Assembly: GCA_002435335.1 (NCBI GenBank)
Contig: DJMI01000115.1
Span: 1-6,678, forward strand
Direction: 5' to 3'
DNA length: 6,678 nt
Source of the DNA: Nitrosomonas sp. UBA6494
GTDB lineage: Bacteria; Pseudomonadota; Gammaproteobacteria; Burkholderiales; Nitrosomonadaceae
The notes beneath the pieces are model-generated. The model worked only from the letters and a program-made list of their open reading frames with translations, had not been told where the DNA came from and did no database searches. Position numbers and translations under genes: made by a program. Positions 1 to 5,361 of the stretch are shown here, one piece after another (the stretch's first letter is position 1; each line of letters begins with the position of its first letter).

Positions 1-268
1 CCAAGCGCATATCGCCGATGCGGCAATGCTGGTGATCGCTATTCCGGATACTTTGCATATCCGACACATGATCGATACCGCAAAAACGTTGAATCCCAAC
101 ATTGAAATCGTACTGCGCACCCACGATGAAGACGAAGCCAAATTGTTTCGGCAGGACAAACTGGGTACCATATTCTTCAGCGAGGAAGAATTGGCAAAAA
201 ATATGGCCGGCCATATTTTGCAACGATTTAACACTAACACAACATCGCAAGACAGAGAAAACCATTGA
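1..268 (+). CDS. Monovalent cation/proton antiporter, C-terminal TrkA-N (RCK) part, 5' truncated
   Basis: The reading frame is open from the left edge (first full codon at position 2) to TGA at 266-268, giving the last 88 residues of a larger protein. The segment reads like the end of a TrkA-N/RCK nucleotide-binding domain of the CPA2 (KefB/YbaL-type) antiporters. It has a hydrophobic strand ending in AMLVIAIPD, a helix, then the family-typical NPNIEIVLRTHDEDEA and a strand-turn GTIFFSEEELA. In this family the N-terminal membrane domain exchanges K+ or Na+ for H+, and the RCK domain gates it through NAD(H) or another nucleotide. The membrane part lies outside the window, so the ion and the exact subfamily cannot be decided. 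The tail after about residue 75 is polar and looks disordered. A 100-residue hypothetical gene follows after 17 bases, suggesting co-transcription. Confidence 0.82.
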   Translation, partial: QAHIADAAMLVIAIPDTLHIRHMIDTAKTLNPNIEIVLRTHDEDEAKLFRQDKLGTIFFSEEELAKNMAGHILQRFNTNTTSQDRENH

Positions 269-285
269 ATATTAGAGGAAATTAA

Positions 286-588
286 ATGACAGAACAATGC
301 TACGTCGGAATAGACGAAGATGAAAACGGAGGATTGACGCATCTAGGTCGCATCGTGCGTGATGCCTGGGTATTTGGCATTATTCCGGAAACGGAAACCT
401 GTGCCGGTTGGAGCACCTCACAAATGCAACTTTTATATGAAAAAGTACATGCTGCATGGGAGCCTTATGCCCACTTACCGAGTCGACTTCCGGACGATTT
501 ACAGCAACGCCACACACAAATTTACGCACAAGCAATTGCTGATGCAAAGAAAAAAGGATGGGATGCCGAATTGGGTGAAGATGATTAA
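286..588 (+). CDS. Conserved hypothetical protein, 100 residues
   Basis: Start ATG at 286 has a clear Shine-Dalgarno AGAGGA at 274-279, six bases upstream. The product is a small soluble acidic protein with no signal peptide or membrane segment. Its central part (residues about 17-70) is rich in Trp, Pro, Gly and Cys, with HLGRIVRDAWVFGIIPETET followed by a Cys-Gly-Trp and later AAWEPYAHLPSRLPDD. This pattern looks like a compact conserved domain rather than random coding. The C-terminus is a charged helix (AIADAKKKGWDAE). I recall similar short proteins in betaproteobacteria but cannot assign a named family or function. It follows the antiporter gene by 17 bases, so it is probably in the same transcript; a link to ion homeostasis is only an inference. 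It ends TAA at 586-588, facing a minus-strand methyltransferase. Confidence 0.8.
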   Translation: MTEQCYVGIDEDENGGLTHLGRIVRDAWVFGIIPETETCAGWSTSQMQLLYEKVHAAWEPYAHLPSRLPDDLQQRHTQIYAQAIADAKKKGWDAELGEDD

Positions 589-732
589 TAGATTGTTGAG
601 AATGCTTATCCTTGAGATGAAATAACGATCATCCTCAGAAACCTAACACATCGTCGCACAGAAGAACAATCGAGTATTCGAATATAATGGAATAGAGGAT
701 CGCGAACTCGGAAATAACTCTCTATTATCGAC

Positions 733-1410
733 CTACTGTGTACTCAGATTACGGTTGATTAATTTTTCTGGTTTGATCGCGTAGTGCAATGTAACGGTAC
801 CGAACAATGAGCGGAAATGCTTGGCCGCGTGAACCGGTTCAAACCCGGCGTCACGCATAAATACCGGCAATAAGCCAAGTGCATTGTCGTGTACCTCCTC
901 AAACCATCGCACAAGCAGAGAAATCAACCACATATCAAACTTATGCGGTGCACCGAAGTCCGCCACATGCAATTGGCCACCCGGTTTGAGCACTCGGAAC
1001 GCTTCACGCAGCATGTGTTGTTTGTCTGCGGTAATCAAGTGATGCATCATCAAACTGCTAAAAACATGATCGAAGCTCTGATCAGGGTAAGGCAAGCAGG
1101 TAGCCGAACCTTGCTGCAGTAGCAGTTCAAGCCCTGCTGCATCGGCCTTATTTTGTGCAAGTTGCAAAATTTCGTTATCGATATCGAGTCCGTGTACGAT
1201 AACATCAGGATGTACTTGCTTGATCAACAATGTCAGCGTACCGGTGCCACAGCCGATATCGAGCACAGCTTGCCCAGGTTGCAAACATGCTTGCTCAATC
1301 AAAGTAGATTTAACCACCGATTCCGGAAACAGTGTACGCACCACTGGATCATACCAGCGAGTCAACACGTGATAATGAAATGCGGGAATAAATGTGCGAT
1401 TTCTCTTCAA
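733..1410 (-). CDS. Class I SAM-dependent methyltransferase
   Basis: A 225-residue protein of the Methyltransf_11/UbiE-like group. Motif I is VLDIGCGTGT (residues 49-58), the acidic ribose-binding end of strand 2 is GLDID (74-78), the strand-4 region is LPYPDQSFDHVFSSLMMHHL (106-125), and the post-motif is RVLKPGGQLHVADFG (139-153). These are the features of a functional SAM-binding Rossmann fold. The substrate cannot be told from sequence; quinone-type or small-molecule acceptors are possible, but neighbours give no pathway. The only plausible start is TTG at 1410-1408: the frame runs upstream to a TAA at 1443-1441 without ATG or GTG, and the N-terminal TFIPAFHYHVLTRWYDPVV resembles the usual beginning of this family. 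The ribosome binding site is weak (AAGA-like). It is monocistronic and convergent with the 100-residue gene. Confidence 0.85.
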   Translation of the reverse strand: MKRNRTFIPAFHYHVLTRWYDPVVRTLFPESVVKSTLIEQACLQPGQAVLDIGCGTGTLTLLIKQVHPDVIVHGLDIDNEILQLAQNKADAAGLELLLQQGSATCLPYPDQSFDHVFSSLMMHHLITADKQHMLREAFRVLKPGGQLHVADFGAPHKFDMWLISLLVRWFEEVHDNALGLLPVFMRDAGFEPVHAAKHFRSLFGTVTLHYAIKPEKLINRNLSTQ

Positions 1411-1473
1411 TTTATCGATCTTTTTTCGGATTAATGGCTTTTAATTTGTCGGAAACGTTTTGCAGAAAAACGA

Positions 1474-1500
1474 ATTATAGCGAAGCAGTTAACATTGCAA
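1474..1500 (-). promoter_or_regulatory. Candidate promoter for the 733-1410 methyltransferase
   Basis: On the minus strand a perfect TATAAT (1479-1474) lies 15 bases downstream of TTGCAA (1500-1495, four of six matches to the -35 consensus). The spacing is shorter than the ideal 17. Predicted transcription would begin near 1467 and leave a leader of about 57 bases before the TTG start. That leader would begin with the small hairpin formed by CGTTTT (1456-1461) and AAAACG (1467-1472). Prediction from consensus only. Confidence 0.4.
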
Positions 1501-1581
1501 TTCGATATTTACGCCGGAAAAGATTGCGGTTAGTATGATCCGGTATACCATGTTTTTAATTAACCCAAAGGAAAAAATTAT

Positions 1582-1734
1582 ATGTCAGGAAAAATCATGA
1601 TTGGCTCGCTCGCTCTCTCGTTGCTACTTTTTATTTTCTTTATTACCACCGGTAACGAAACTGTCTTAGCGCCGATACTGCTAGGACTATTGGTTTCTTT
1701 TACCTGTGCGATGATGCAATTGACGAAGAAATAG
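1582..1734 (+). CDS. Small two-helix membrane protein, 50 residues
   Basis: An ATG at 1582 is preceded by a good Shine-Dalgarno AAAGGA (1567-1572) at nine bases and opens a 50-codon frame ending TAG at 1732-1734. The product begins MSGKIMIGSL and has two hydrophobic stretches: residues about 5-22 (rich in L, I, F) and about 28-45 (from VLAPILLGLLVSF to the CAMMQ region), joined by a short polar turn TTGNET, and ends in a basic LTKK. This suggests a helical hairpin in the inner membrane with both ends on the same side, probably cytoplasmic by the positive-inside rule. I do not recognise the family. The gene stands alone between a divergent methyltransferase and the convergent dnaQ. The ribosome binding site and the coherent hydrophobic pattern favour a real gene, but its length means it could be missed or doubted. 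Confidence 0.62.
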   Translation: MSGKIMIGSLALSLLLFIFFITTGNETVLAPILLGLLVSFTCAMMQLTKK

Positions 1735-1820
1735 TTATTAGCTTGAATATGTCGAATAATTCACAGTAATCAATAAAACCCCAATTACAAATCGTAGGAT
1801 AGTTTTCTTCGAAACTTTCG

Positions 1821-2525
1821 TTAATTCTCATCGTTCAGACTAACCCATAAACAACGCCCGCCACTCTCTTTTGCGATTTTTTCCAGTACATTCAGGTGTT
1901 GCGCCTGTTCATCTGCTGTAGCTGTGATGACTTTAAGATTCAAGCCGTCGAGATTGACTGAAGTCTGCTGCGCTGCTTCAACATATTCCAATTCGATCAA
2001 CAGGCTTTCTTGCCCGCGCGTCATGGCAAGATAGACTTCCGCCAACAATTCCGCATCGAGCAATGCGCCGTGCAGTGTACGCTTGGAGTTATCGATGCGA
2101 TAACGTTCGCACAGCGCATCCAGATTGTTGCGTTTGCCGGGGTGAAGATCCTTGGCCAGTTTCAATGTATCGATAATCGAAGCGCAGTAACGATCCAGTA
2201 CTTCCAGATTCAATAGGCTCAATTCATAATTGAGAAAACCGACATCAAAAGGCGCGTTATGAATGATCAGTTCCGCATCGGTGATAAATTCGATAAATTC
2301 CTTTGAAATCTCATGGAATTTAGGTTTATCTTGCAAGAATTCCTTAGTCAATCCATGCACCTGTAGCGCACCGGCGTCGCTTTCGCGCTCTGGATTTAGA
2401 TAACGGTGAAAGTGATTGCCGGTCAGTTGCCGGTTACATAGTTCCACCGCCGCAATTTCGACAATGCGGTGCCCCTGCTTGTATTCCAAACCGGTGGTTT
2501 CAGTATCGAGAATGATTTGTCGCAT
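1821..2525 (-). CDS. dnaQ: DNA polymerase III epsilon subunit (3'-5' proofreading exonuclease)
   Basis: A 234-residue DEDDh exonuclease, close in length to the 243-residue E. coli protein. ExoI is DTETTG with D7 and E9, ExoII is HNAPFDVGF (89-97) with D94, and ExoIII is HGALLDAEL with H152 and D157. These are the two-metal catalytic residues that remove misincorporated 3' nucleotides. After the exonuclease domain (about 1-170) a linker carries QTSVNL (187-192), at the place where E. coli epsilon has its beta-clamp-binding peptide QTSMAF. The remaining C-terminal segment is expected to bind the alpha subunit, as known for the family. Start ATG at 2525-2523 lies 18 bases after the rnhA stop, so the two genes are probably one transcript. 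The Shine-Dalgarno is weak. It is convergent with the 50-residue membrane gene; no clear intrinsic terminator is visible between them. Confidence 0.96.
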   Translation of the reverse strand: MRQIILDTETTGLEYKQGHRIVEIAAVELCNRQLTGNHFHRYLNPERESDAGALQVHGLTKEFLQDKPKFHEISKEFIEFITDAELIIHNAPFDVGFLNYELSLLNLEVLDRYCASIIDTLKLAKDLHPGKRNNLDALCERYRIDNSKRTLHGALLDAELLAEVYLAMTRGQESLLIELEYVEAAQQTSVNLDGLNLKVITATADEQAQHLNVLEKIAKESGGRCLWVSLNDEN

Positions 2526-2543
2526 GAATCGATAATACTTGGA

Positions 2544-3002
2544 TTAATCTTCTTCCGACTTGATCGAGTCGACGCCGCGGTTTGCCAATTGATCGGCACG
2601 TTCATTGCCGACATGTCCGGAATGCCCGCGCACCCAACACCATTCGATGTCATGCCGCTGCGTCAGATCGTCGAGTAATTTCCATAGATCGTCATTTTTT
2701 ACCGGCTTCTTATCGGCGGTGCGCCAATCGCGCGCTTTCCAACCGTTCAGCCATTCACTGATTCCTCTTTGCAAATATTGTGAATCGGTATGCAAATGTA
2801 CCTTACACGGGCGCTTTAACGCTTCCAAAGCTCGGATCGCAGCAAGCAGTTCCATGCGATTGTTGGTGGTCATCTTTTCCCCACCATACAATTCGCGCTC
2901 ATGCCCCGCATATTTCAGCAATGCCCCCCAGCCTCCTATACCAGGATTGCCCTTGCATGCACCGTCGGTGTAGATTTCGACTACTTTTGCTTGCTCGGTC
3001 AT
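2544..3002 (-). CDS. rnhA: Ribonuclease HI
   Basis: A 152-residue bacterial type 1 RNase H that cleaves the RNA strand of RNA-DNA hybrids (primer remnants, R-loops). Numbered from the ATG at 3002, the catalytic carboxylates are D13 (YTDGACKGNPG), E51 (TTNNRMELLAAI), D73 (HTDSQY) and D137 (NERADQLA), with the assisting histidine H127 in VRGHSGH. The basic handle region around residues 86-103 (NGWKARDWRTADKKPVKN) resembles that of E. coli RNase HI. Length matches the 155-residue E. coli enzyme. The frame can also start at TTG 3017-3015, adding five residues (LKAVL) and overlapping the stop codon of the upstream methyltransferase. I prefer the ATG because the N-terminus then fits the family, though the ribosome binding site is weak for both. 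It is the middle gene of the methyltransferase-rnhA-dnaQ cluster, and translational coupling is likely. Confidence 0.95.
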   Translation of the reverse strand: MTEQAKVVEIYTDGACKGNPGIGGWGALLKYAGHERELYGGEKMTTNNRMELLAAIRALEALKRPCKVHLHTDSQYLQRGISEWLNGWKARDWRTADKKPVKNDDLWKLLDDLTQRHDIEWCWVRGHSGHVGNERADQLANRGVDSIKSEED

Positions 3003-3013
3003 CAGGACTGCTT

Positions 3014-3775
3014 TCAATCTTTGGTTGGATGGGATTTCTGGGACAACGATTCTTCAATCGAATTATCGTTAATCTTTTGCGCCGCTGGTACCATTTTTTT
3101 CTTAGCATCCTGGCAATTCTTCCATTCCGGCTTGATAATGCGCATACCATGAATGTATTTGATTGCATGCAAAAAATACACTCCACCGGAAATCGGCCAC
3201 CAGCGGTCTCCAGCCGCTTCCATAAACTGAAACCGCTGCCGCCATTTTTCCTGCTTAAACGGCGGCACGTAACAGCAAAGCTTCCCCCCCGCCATTTCAA
3301 AATCCAGTAATTTCAACCAATCCTTCAGGCGATGCAAAGCGATGAAATCTCCATTCCACGGAAATTCACGTCGCGTCGATTTTAAATAGTGACACATCCC
3401 CCACAAACTGACCGGATTAAATCCCGAGATCACCACATGACCTTCAGGAATCAAAATCCGGTGCACCTCACGTAAAATCTGATGCGGATTAGCGTTAAAT
3501 TCAAGCGTATGCGGCAAAATAACCAAATCGATAGTGTTGCTTTGAATGGGCAAAAAACTCGGTACTGCCCTGAGCGAAACTTGTGCTTCCAGGCCCATAG
3601 AAAAATGGAACGGCATGCGATTGGTTTGCAGAAAATCGAATTGCGGCCAACCGATTTGCACTGCGTTGTAGCCGAAAATATTCGCCACCATCTGATCAAA
3701 AAAATGCTGTTCATGCGCGATCAGATATTGACCCAGCGAAGATTCAAACCATTGTTGTGCGCTCTGCAATGTCAT
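3014..3775 (-). CDS. YafS-like SAM-dependent methyltransferase (Methyltransf_11 type)
   Basis: A 253-residue protein whose middle matches the post-SAM half of Methyltransf_11: strand 4 DLVILPHTLEFNANPHQ (residues 83-99) and REVHRILIPEGHVVISGFNP (102-121), then VSLWG. The glycine-rich motif I expected near residues 36-46 is not canonical (NAVQIGWPQFD), so SAM binding may be altered. This degeneracy, the length and the position divergent from gloB and upstream of rnhA match E. coli yafS, whose function is not established. The C-terminal 35 residues are lysine-rich and probably disordered. Start ATG at 3775 is preceded by a weak GGAAA. The stop lies 11 bases before the rnhA ATG, so it should lead the rnhA-dnaQ transcript. 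The substrate is unknown. Confidence 0.85.
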   Translation of the reverse strand: MTLQSAQQWFESSLGQYLIAHEQHFFDQMVANIFGYNAVQIGWPQFDFLQTNRMPFHFSMGLEAQVSLRAVPSFLPIQSNTIDLVILPHTLEFNANPHQILREVHRILIPEGHVVISGFNPVSLWGMCHYLKSTRREFPWNGDFIALHRLKDWLKLLDFEMAGGKLCCYVPPFKQEKWRQRFQFMEAAGDRWWPISGGVYFLHAIKYIHGMRIIKPEWKNCQDAKKKMVPAAQKINDNSIEESLSQKSHPTKD

Positions 3776-3790
3776 TGTGAATTTTTCCGG

Positions 3791-3818
3791 TTGCCTATGT
3801 CGATATGATTGCTACAAT
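3791..3818 (+). promoter_or_regulatory. Candidate gloB promoter with extended -10
   Basis: TTGCCT (3791-3796, four of six) is followed after 16 bases by TACAAT (3813-3818, five of six). The bases TGC directly before it form an extended -10 (TGn). Transcription would start near 3825, giving a leader of about 23 bases that contains the gloB Shine-Dalgarno. This is the best sigma-70-type promoter visible in the window by consensus, but untested. Confidence 0.58.
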
Positions 3819-3826
3819 CATTGTAG
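3812..3826. promoter_or_regulatory. Palindrome over the gloB -10 and start site, candidate operator
   Basis: CTACAAT and ATTGTAG form a perfect 7-base inverted repeat around a single central C. It covers the -10 hexamer and the predicted start site of gloB in the 72-base divergent gap between gloB and the YafS-like gene. A second inverted pair, TGATTG (3806-3811) and CAATCA (3815-3820), overlaps it. Such a position would suit a repressor or autoregulator of both directions, but no known binding consensus is recognised, and part of the symmetry comes from the TACAAT hexamer itself. Confidence 0.4.
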
Positions 3827-3847
3827 ATCCCAGCCAAAGGAATTCCT

Positions 3848-4621
3848 ATGTTGCATATTCATCCTGTACCTGCTTTTAGAGACAATTATATCTGGGTAAT
3901 TCACAATCAAAGCAATGCCGTTGTTGTCGATCCTGGCGACGCAACCCCCGTTATCGAATTCCTCACGCATAATCAATTGCAATTAAAAGCTATTTTAATT
4001 ACGCATCACCACAGCGATCATACCGGCGGTGTTGCACAATTATGCCGATGGCGCGAAGTGCCAGTGTACGGCCCTGCCACAGAAACGATTGCAACGGTCA
4101 CACACCCGCTGTGCGAAACGGGTCAGATCAACATACCCGAATTACCGTTGTATCTTACTGTACTCGATATTCCAGGTCATACATTAGGCCATATCGCTTA
4201 TTACCGACGCGAGCCGTTCAACATGGTATTTTGCGGTGACACATTGTTTTCCTGCGGCTGCGGTCGCATCTTTGAGGGAACACCACAACAGATGTATCAA
4301 TCGCTGCAAAAACTGGCGCAATTGCCAGATGATACGCTGATTTATTGCACACACGAATACACCCTGGGTAATGTCGCATTTGCACGAACAATCGATCCCG
4401 ACAATAATGATTTGATGGATTTCGAACGAAAAGCACAACAATTGCGACAGCAAAATACACCCACCATACCGACTGCGCTAAAACAGGAGCGCGCCATTAA
4501 TCCGTTTCTACGCTGTGAACAATCAGCGATTATCGCCAGCGCACAACAGCATGCAGGCAAACCGCTACCCGATCCGATTGCTGTTTTTACCGTGTTGCGT
4601 GAATGGAAAAATCGATTCTAA
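3848..4621 (+). CDS. gloB: Hydroxyacylglutathione hydrolase (glyoxalase II)
   Basis: A 257-residue metallo-beta-lactamase-fold enzyme that hydrolyses S-D-lactoylglutathione to D-lactate and glutathione, the second step of methylglyoxal detoxification in the cytoplasm. The binuclear metal site is complete: THHHSDHTGG gives H53, H55, D57 and H58, followed by H111 (DIPGHTLGH), the bridging D131 (FCGDTLF) and H169 (CTHEYT). The glyoxalase II C-terminal domain carries the family-typical NPFLR (218-222). This separates it from other beta-lactamase-fold hydrolases. Length fits the 251-residue E. coli enzyme. Start ATG at 3848 has the Shine-Dalgarno AAAGGA (3836-3841), six bases upstream. It is divergent from the YafS-like gene. 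No intrinsic terminator is seen after it, so read-through toward the nitrosocyanin gene is possible. Confidence 0.97.
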   Translation: MLHIHPVPAFRDNYIWVIHNQSNAVVVDPGDATPVIEFLTHNQLQLKAILITHHHSDHTGGVAQLCRWREVPVYGPATETIATVTHPLCETGQINIPELPLYLTVLDIPGHTLGHIAYYRREPFNMVFCGDTLFSCGCGRIFEGTPQQMYQSLQKLAQLPDDTLIYCTHEYTLGNVAFARTIDPDNNDLMDFERKAQQLRQQNTPTIPTALKQERAINPFLRCEQSAIIASAQQHAGKPLPDPIAVFTVLREWKNRF

Positions 4622-4667
4622 TCAAAGCACCGTAATCCAGGATTCCCCTCAGTTCTAGCACTGCCAG

Positions 4668-4697
4668 TTGTGCGGAGCCCCCTATTGGAATTATAAT
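4668..4697 (+). promoter_or_regulatory. Candidate upstream promoter for nitrosocyanin
   Basis: A perfect TATAAT (4692-4697) lies 18 bases after TTGTGC (4668-4673, three of six to the -35 consensus). Transcription from here would start near 4704 and give a leader of about 135 bases containing both inverted repeats described below. A perfect TTGACA also occurs at 4761-4766, but no good -10 lies at 16-18 bases from it. Which signal is used cannot be decided from sequence. Confidence 0.35.
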
Positions 4698-4722
4698 CGC
4701 GGCAAACAGGCGAAGGCGGATT

Positions 4723-4745
4723 GATAACGAATTTAATCGCTTATC
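4723..4745 (+). repeat. Inverted repeat in the nitrosocyanin upstream region
   Basis: GATAACGA (4723-4730) pairs with TCG-C-TTATC (4737-4745) as an 8-base stem with one bulged C (4740) around the loop ATTTAA. It could be a leader hairpin if transcription starts near 4704, or a protein-binding site. It is AT-rich and has no following T-run, so it is not a terminator. Confidence 0.4.
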
Positions 4746-4782
4746 TTAATGTTTTCACTGTTGACAACAAGAAATCCAAATA

Positions 4783-4801
4783 ATGCTTAGCAACTAAGCA
4801 T
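4783..4801 (+). repeat. Perfect 8-base inverted repeat just upstream of nitrosocyanin
   Basis: ATGCTTAG (4783-4790) and CTAAGCAT (4794-4801) are exact reverse complements separated by CAA. The element ends 37 bases before the start codon. As RNA it would be a tight stem-loop upstream of the ribosome binding site; as DNA it is a 19-base near-continuous palindrome that could bind a dimeric regulator. There is no T-run after it, which argues against a terminator. Confidence 0.55.
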
Positions 4802-4838
4802 CTTCAAGTAATACTTTTACAGAGAGAGGAGATTTTTC

Positions 4839-5252
4839 ATGAAAGTAACCAAAGTTTTAGGTACAAGTTTAATCGCTGGTTTGTTGCTTGCTGCAAGCGC
4901 CGTTCAAGCATCGGAAAAAAACTTCACCATCGTGATGAACGCTTATGACACCAACATTCCTGAATTGAAAGTTGAAGGCGTTACCGTTACCAACATCCGT
5001 GCATTCAATGTATTGAACGAACCAGAAACCATCGCCGTTCATAAAGGCGCAAAAGTAAACATCACTATCGAAAACAAATCGCCAATCAGCGAAGGTTTTT
5101 CAATTGATGCATACGGCATTCAAGAAGTGATCAAAGCCGGCGAAACCAAAACCATTTCGTTTGTAGCCGACAAACCAGGTGCTTTCACCGTGTGGTGCCA
5201 ATTGCATCCTAAAAACATTCACTTGCCAGGTACTTTGAATGTAATCGACTAA
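4839..5252 (+). CDS. ncyA: Nitrosocyanin, periplasmic red copper protein
   Basis: A 137-residue secreted cupredoxin-fold protein. Residues 1-24 form a Sec signal peptide: K2 and K5, a hydrophobic core from 6 to 21 and the cleavage-type VQA. By comparison with the known N. europaea protein the mature form begins at E26 and has 112 residues, the same length as recalled for that protein. The four copper ligands of nitrosocyanin (mature E60, C95, H98, H103) correspond to E85 in SPISEGFSIDA, and C120, H123 and H128 in VWCQLHPKNIHLPGTLNV. The Glu ligand and absent axial Met distinguish it from blue cupredoxins such as azurin or plastocyanin. Nitrosocyanin is a homotrimer in ammonia oxidisers; an electron-transfer or catalytic role in ammonia oxidation has been proposed but not proven. 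A strong Shine-Dalgarno AGGAG (4827-4831) lies seven bases before ATG. A structured upstream region and a strong terminator suggest an abundant, mostly single-gene transcript. Confidence 0.96.
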   Translation: MKVTKVLGTSLIAGLLLAASAVQASEKNFTIVMNAYDTNIPELKVEGVTVTNIRAFNVLNEPETIAVHKGAKVNITIENKSPISEGFSIDAYGIQEVIKAGETKTISFVADKPGAFTVWCQLHPKNIHLPGTLNVID

Positions 5253-5263
5253 CTAGCATAACA

Positions 5264-5288
5264 AACCCCGTTACAAAAAACCGGGGTT
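5264..5288 (+). repeat. GC-rich hairpin 11 bases after nitrosocyanin
   Basis: AACCCCG (5264-5270) pairs with CGGGGTT (5282-5288) around an 11-base loop containing six A. It begins 11 bases after the stop codon. The sequence after it (GATGCTGG) lacks a T-run, so it is a poor intrinsic terminator alone on either strand. It may instead protect the 3' end of the transcript or act with the larger hairpin downstream. Confidence 0.5.
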
Positions 5289-5307
5289 GATGCTGGTTTC
5301 GATAGAT

Positions 5308-5361
5308 AGGCTGTTGGGAATTGCATTGCGATAACGCAATGCGTTTCGCAACAGCCTTTTT
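5308..5361 (+). terminator. Strong intrinsic terminator of nitrosocyanin
   Basis: A long interrupted hairpin. The outer stem is AGGCTGTTG (5308-5316) with CAACAGCCT (5349-5357), followed by three more pairs (5318-5320 with 5345-5347). The perfect 8-base inner stem is GCATTGCG (5323-5330) with CGCAATGC (5335-5342), closing on ATAA. It is followed directly by TTTTT (5357-5361). The T-run is present only on the plus strand, so it serves the nitrosocyanin transcript and not the converging carboxypeptidase gene. Confidence 0.82.

Noticed and set aside
675..684. 10-base palindrome TATTCGAATA in the gap 589-732
   Set aside because: Short AT-rich palindromes are common by chance and this one has no link to a promoter or known site.
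691..726. Inverted pair AATAGAG / CTCTATT between two convergent genes
   Set aside because: Considered as a shared terminator, but the loop is 22 bases, the stem is AT-rich and no T-run follows on either strand.
2899..3300. A 133-codon minus-strand frame overlapping rnhA and the YafS-like gene
   Set aside because: It is an alternative frame of two well-supported genes, very rich in Arg, Cys and Ser, with no motif.
2605..3310. Long plus-strand frames opposite rnhA and the YafS-like methyltransferase (2605-2973 and 2780-3310)
   Set aside because: They lie antisense to genes with clear catalytic motifs, and their translations are rich in Cys, Ser, Pro and Arg with no domain pattern or ribosome binding site.
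4761..4786. Perfect TTGACA upstream of nitrosocyanin as the main promoter
   Set aside because: No acceptable -10 lies at 16-18 bases; the nearest TATAAT-like AATAAT (4779-4784) is only 12 bases away. Kept only as part of the leader finding.
4839..5252. Blue (type 1) cupredoxin such as azurin or plastocyanin
   Set aside because: The Cys-His-His loop lacks the axial Met and a conserved Glu sits at the nitrosocyanin ligand position, with near-identical sequence around it.
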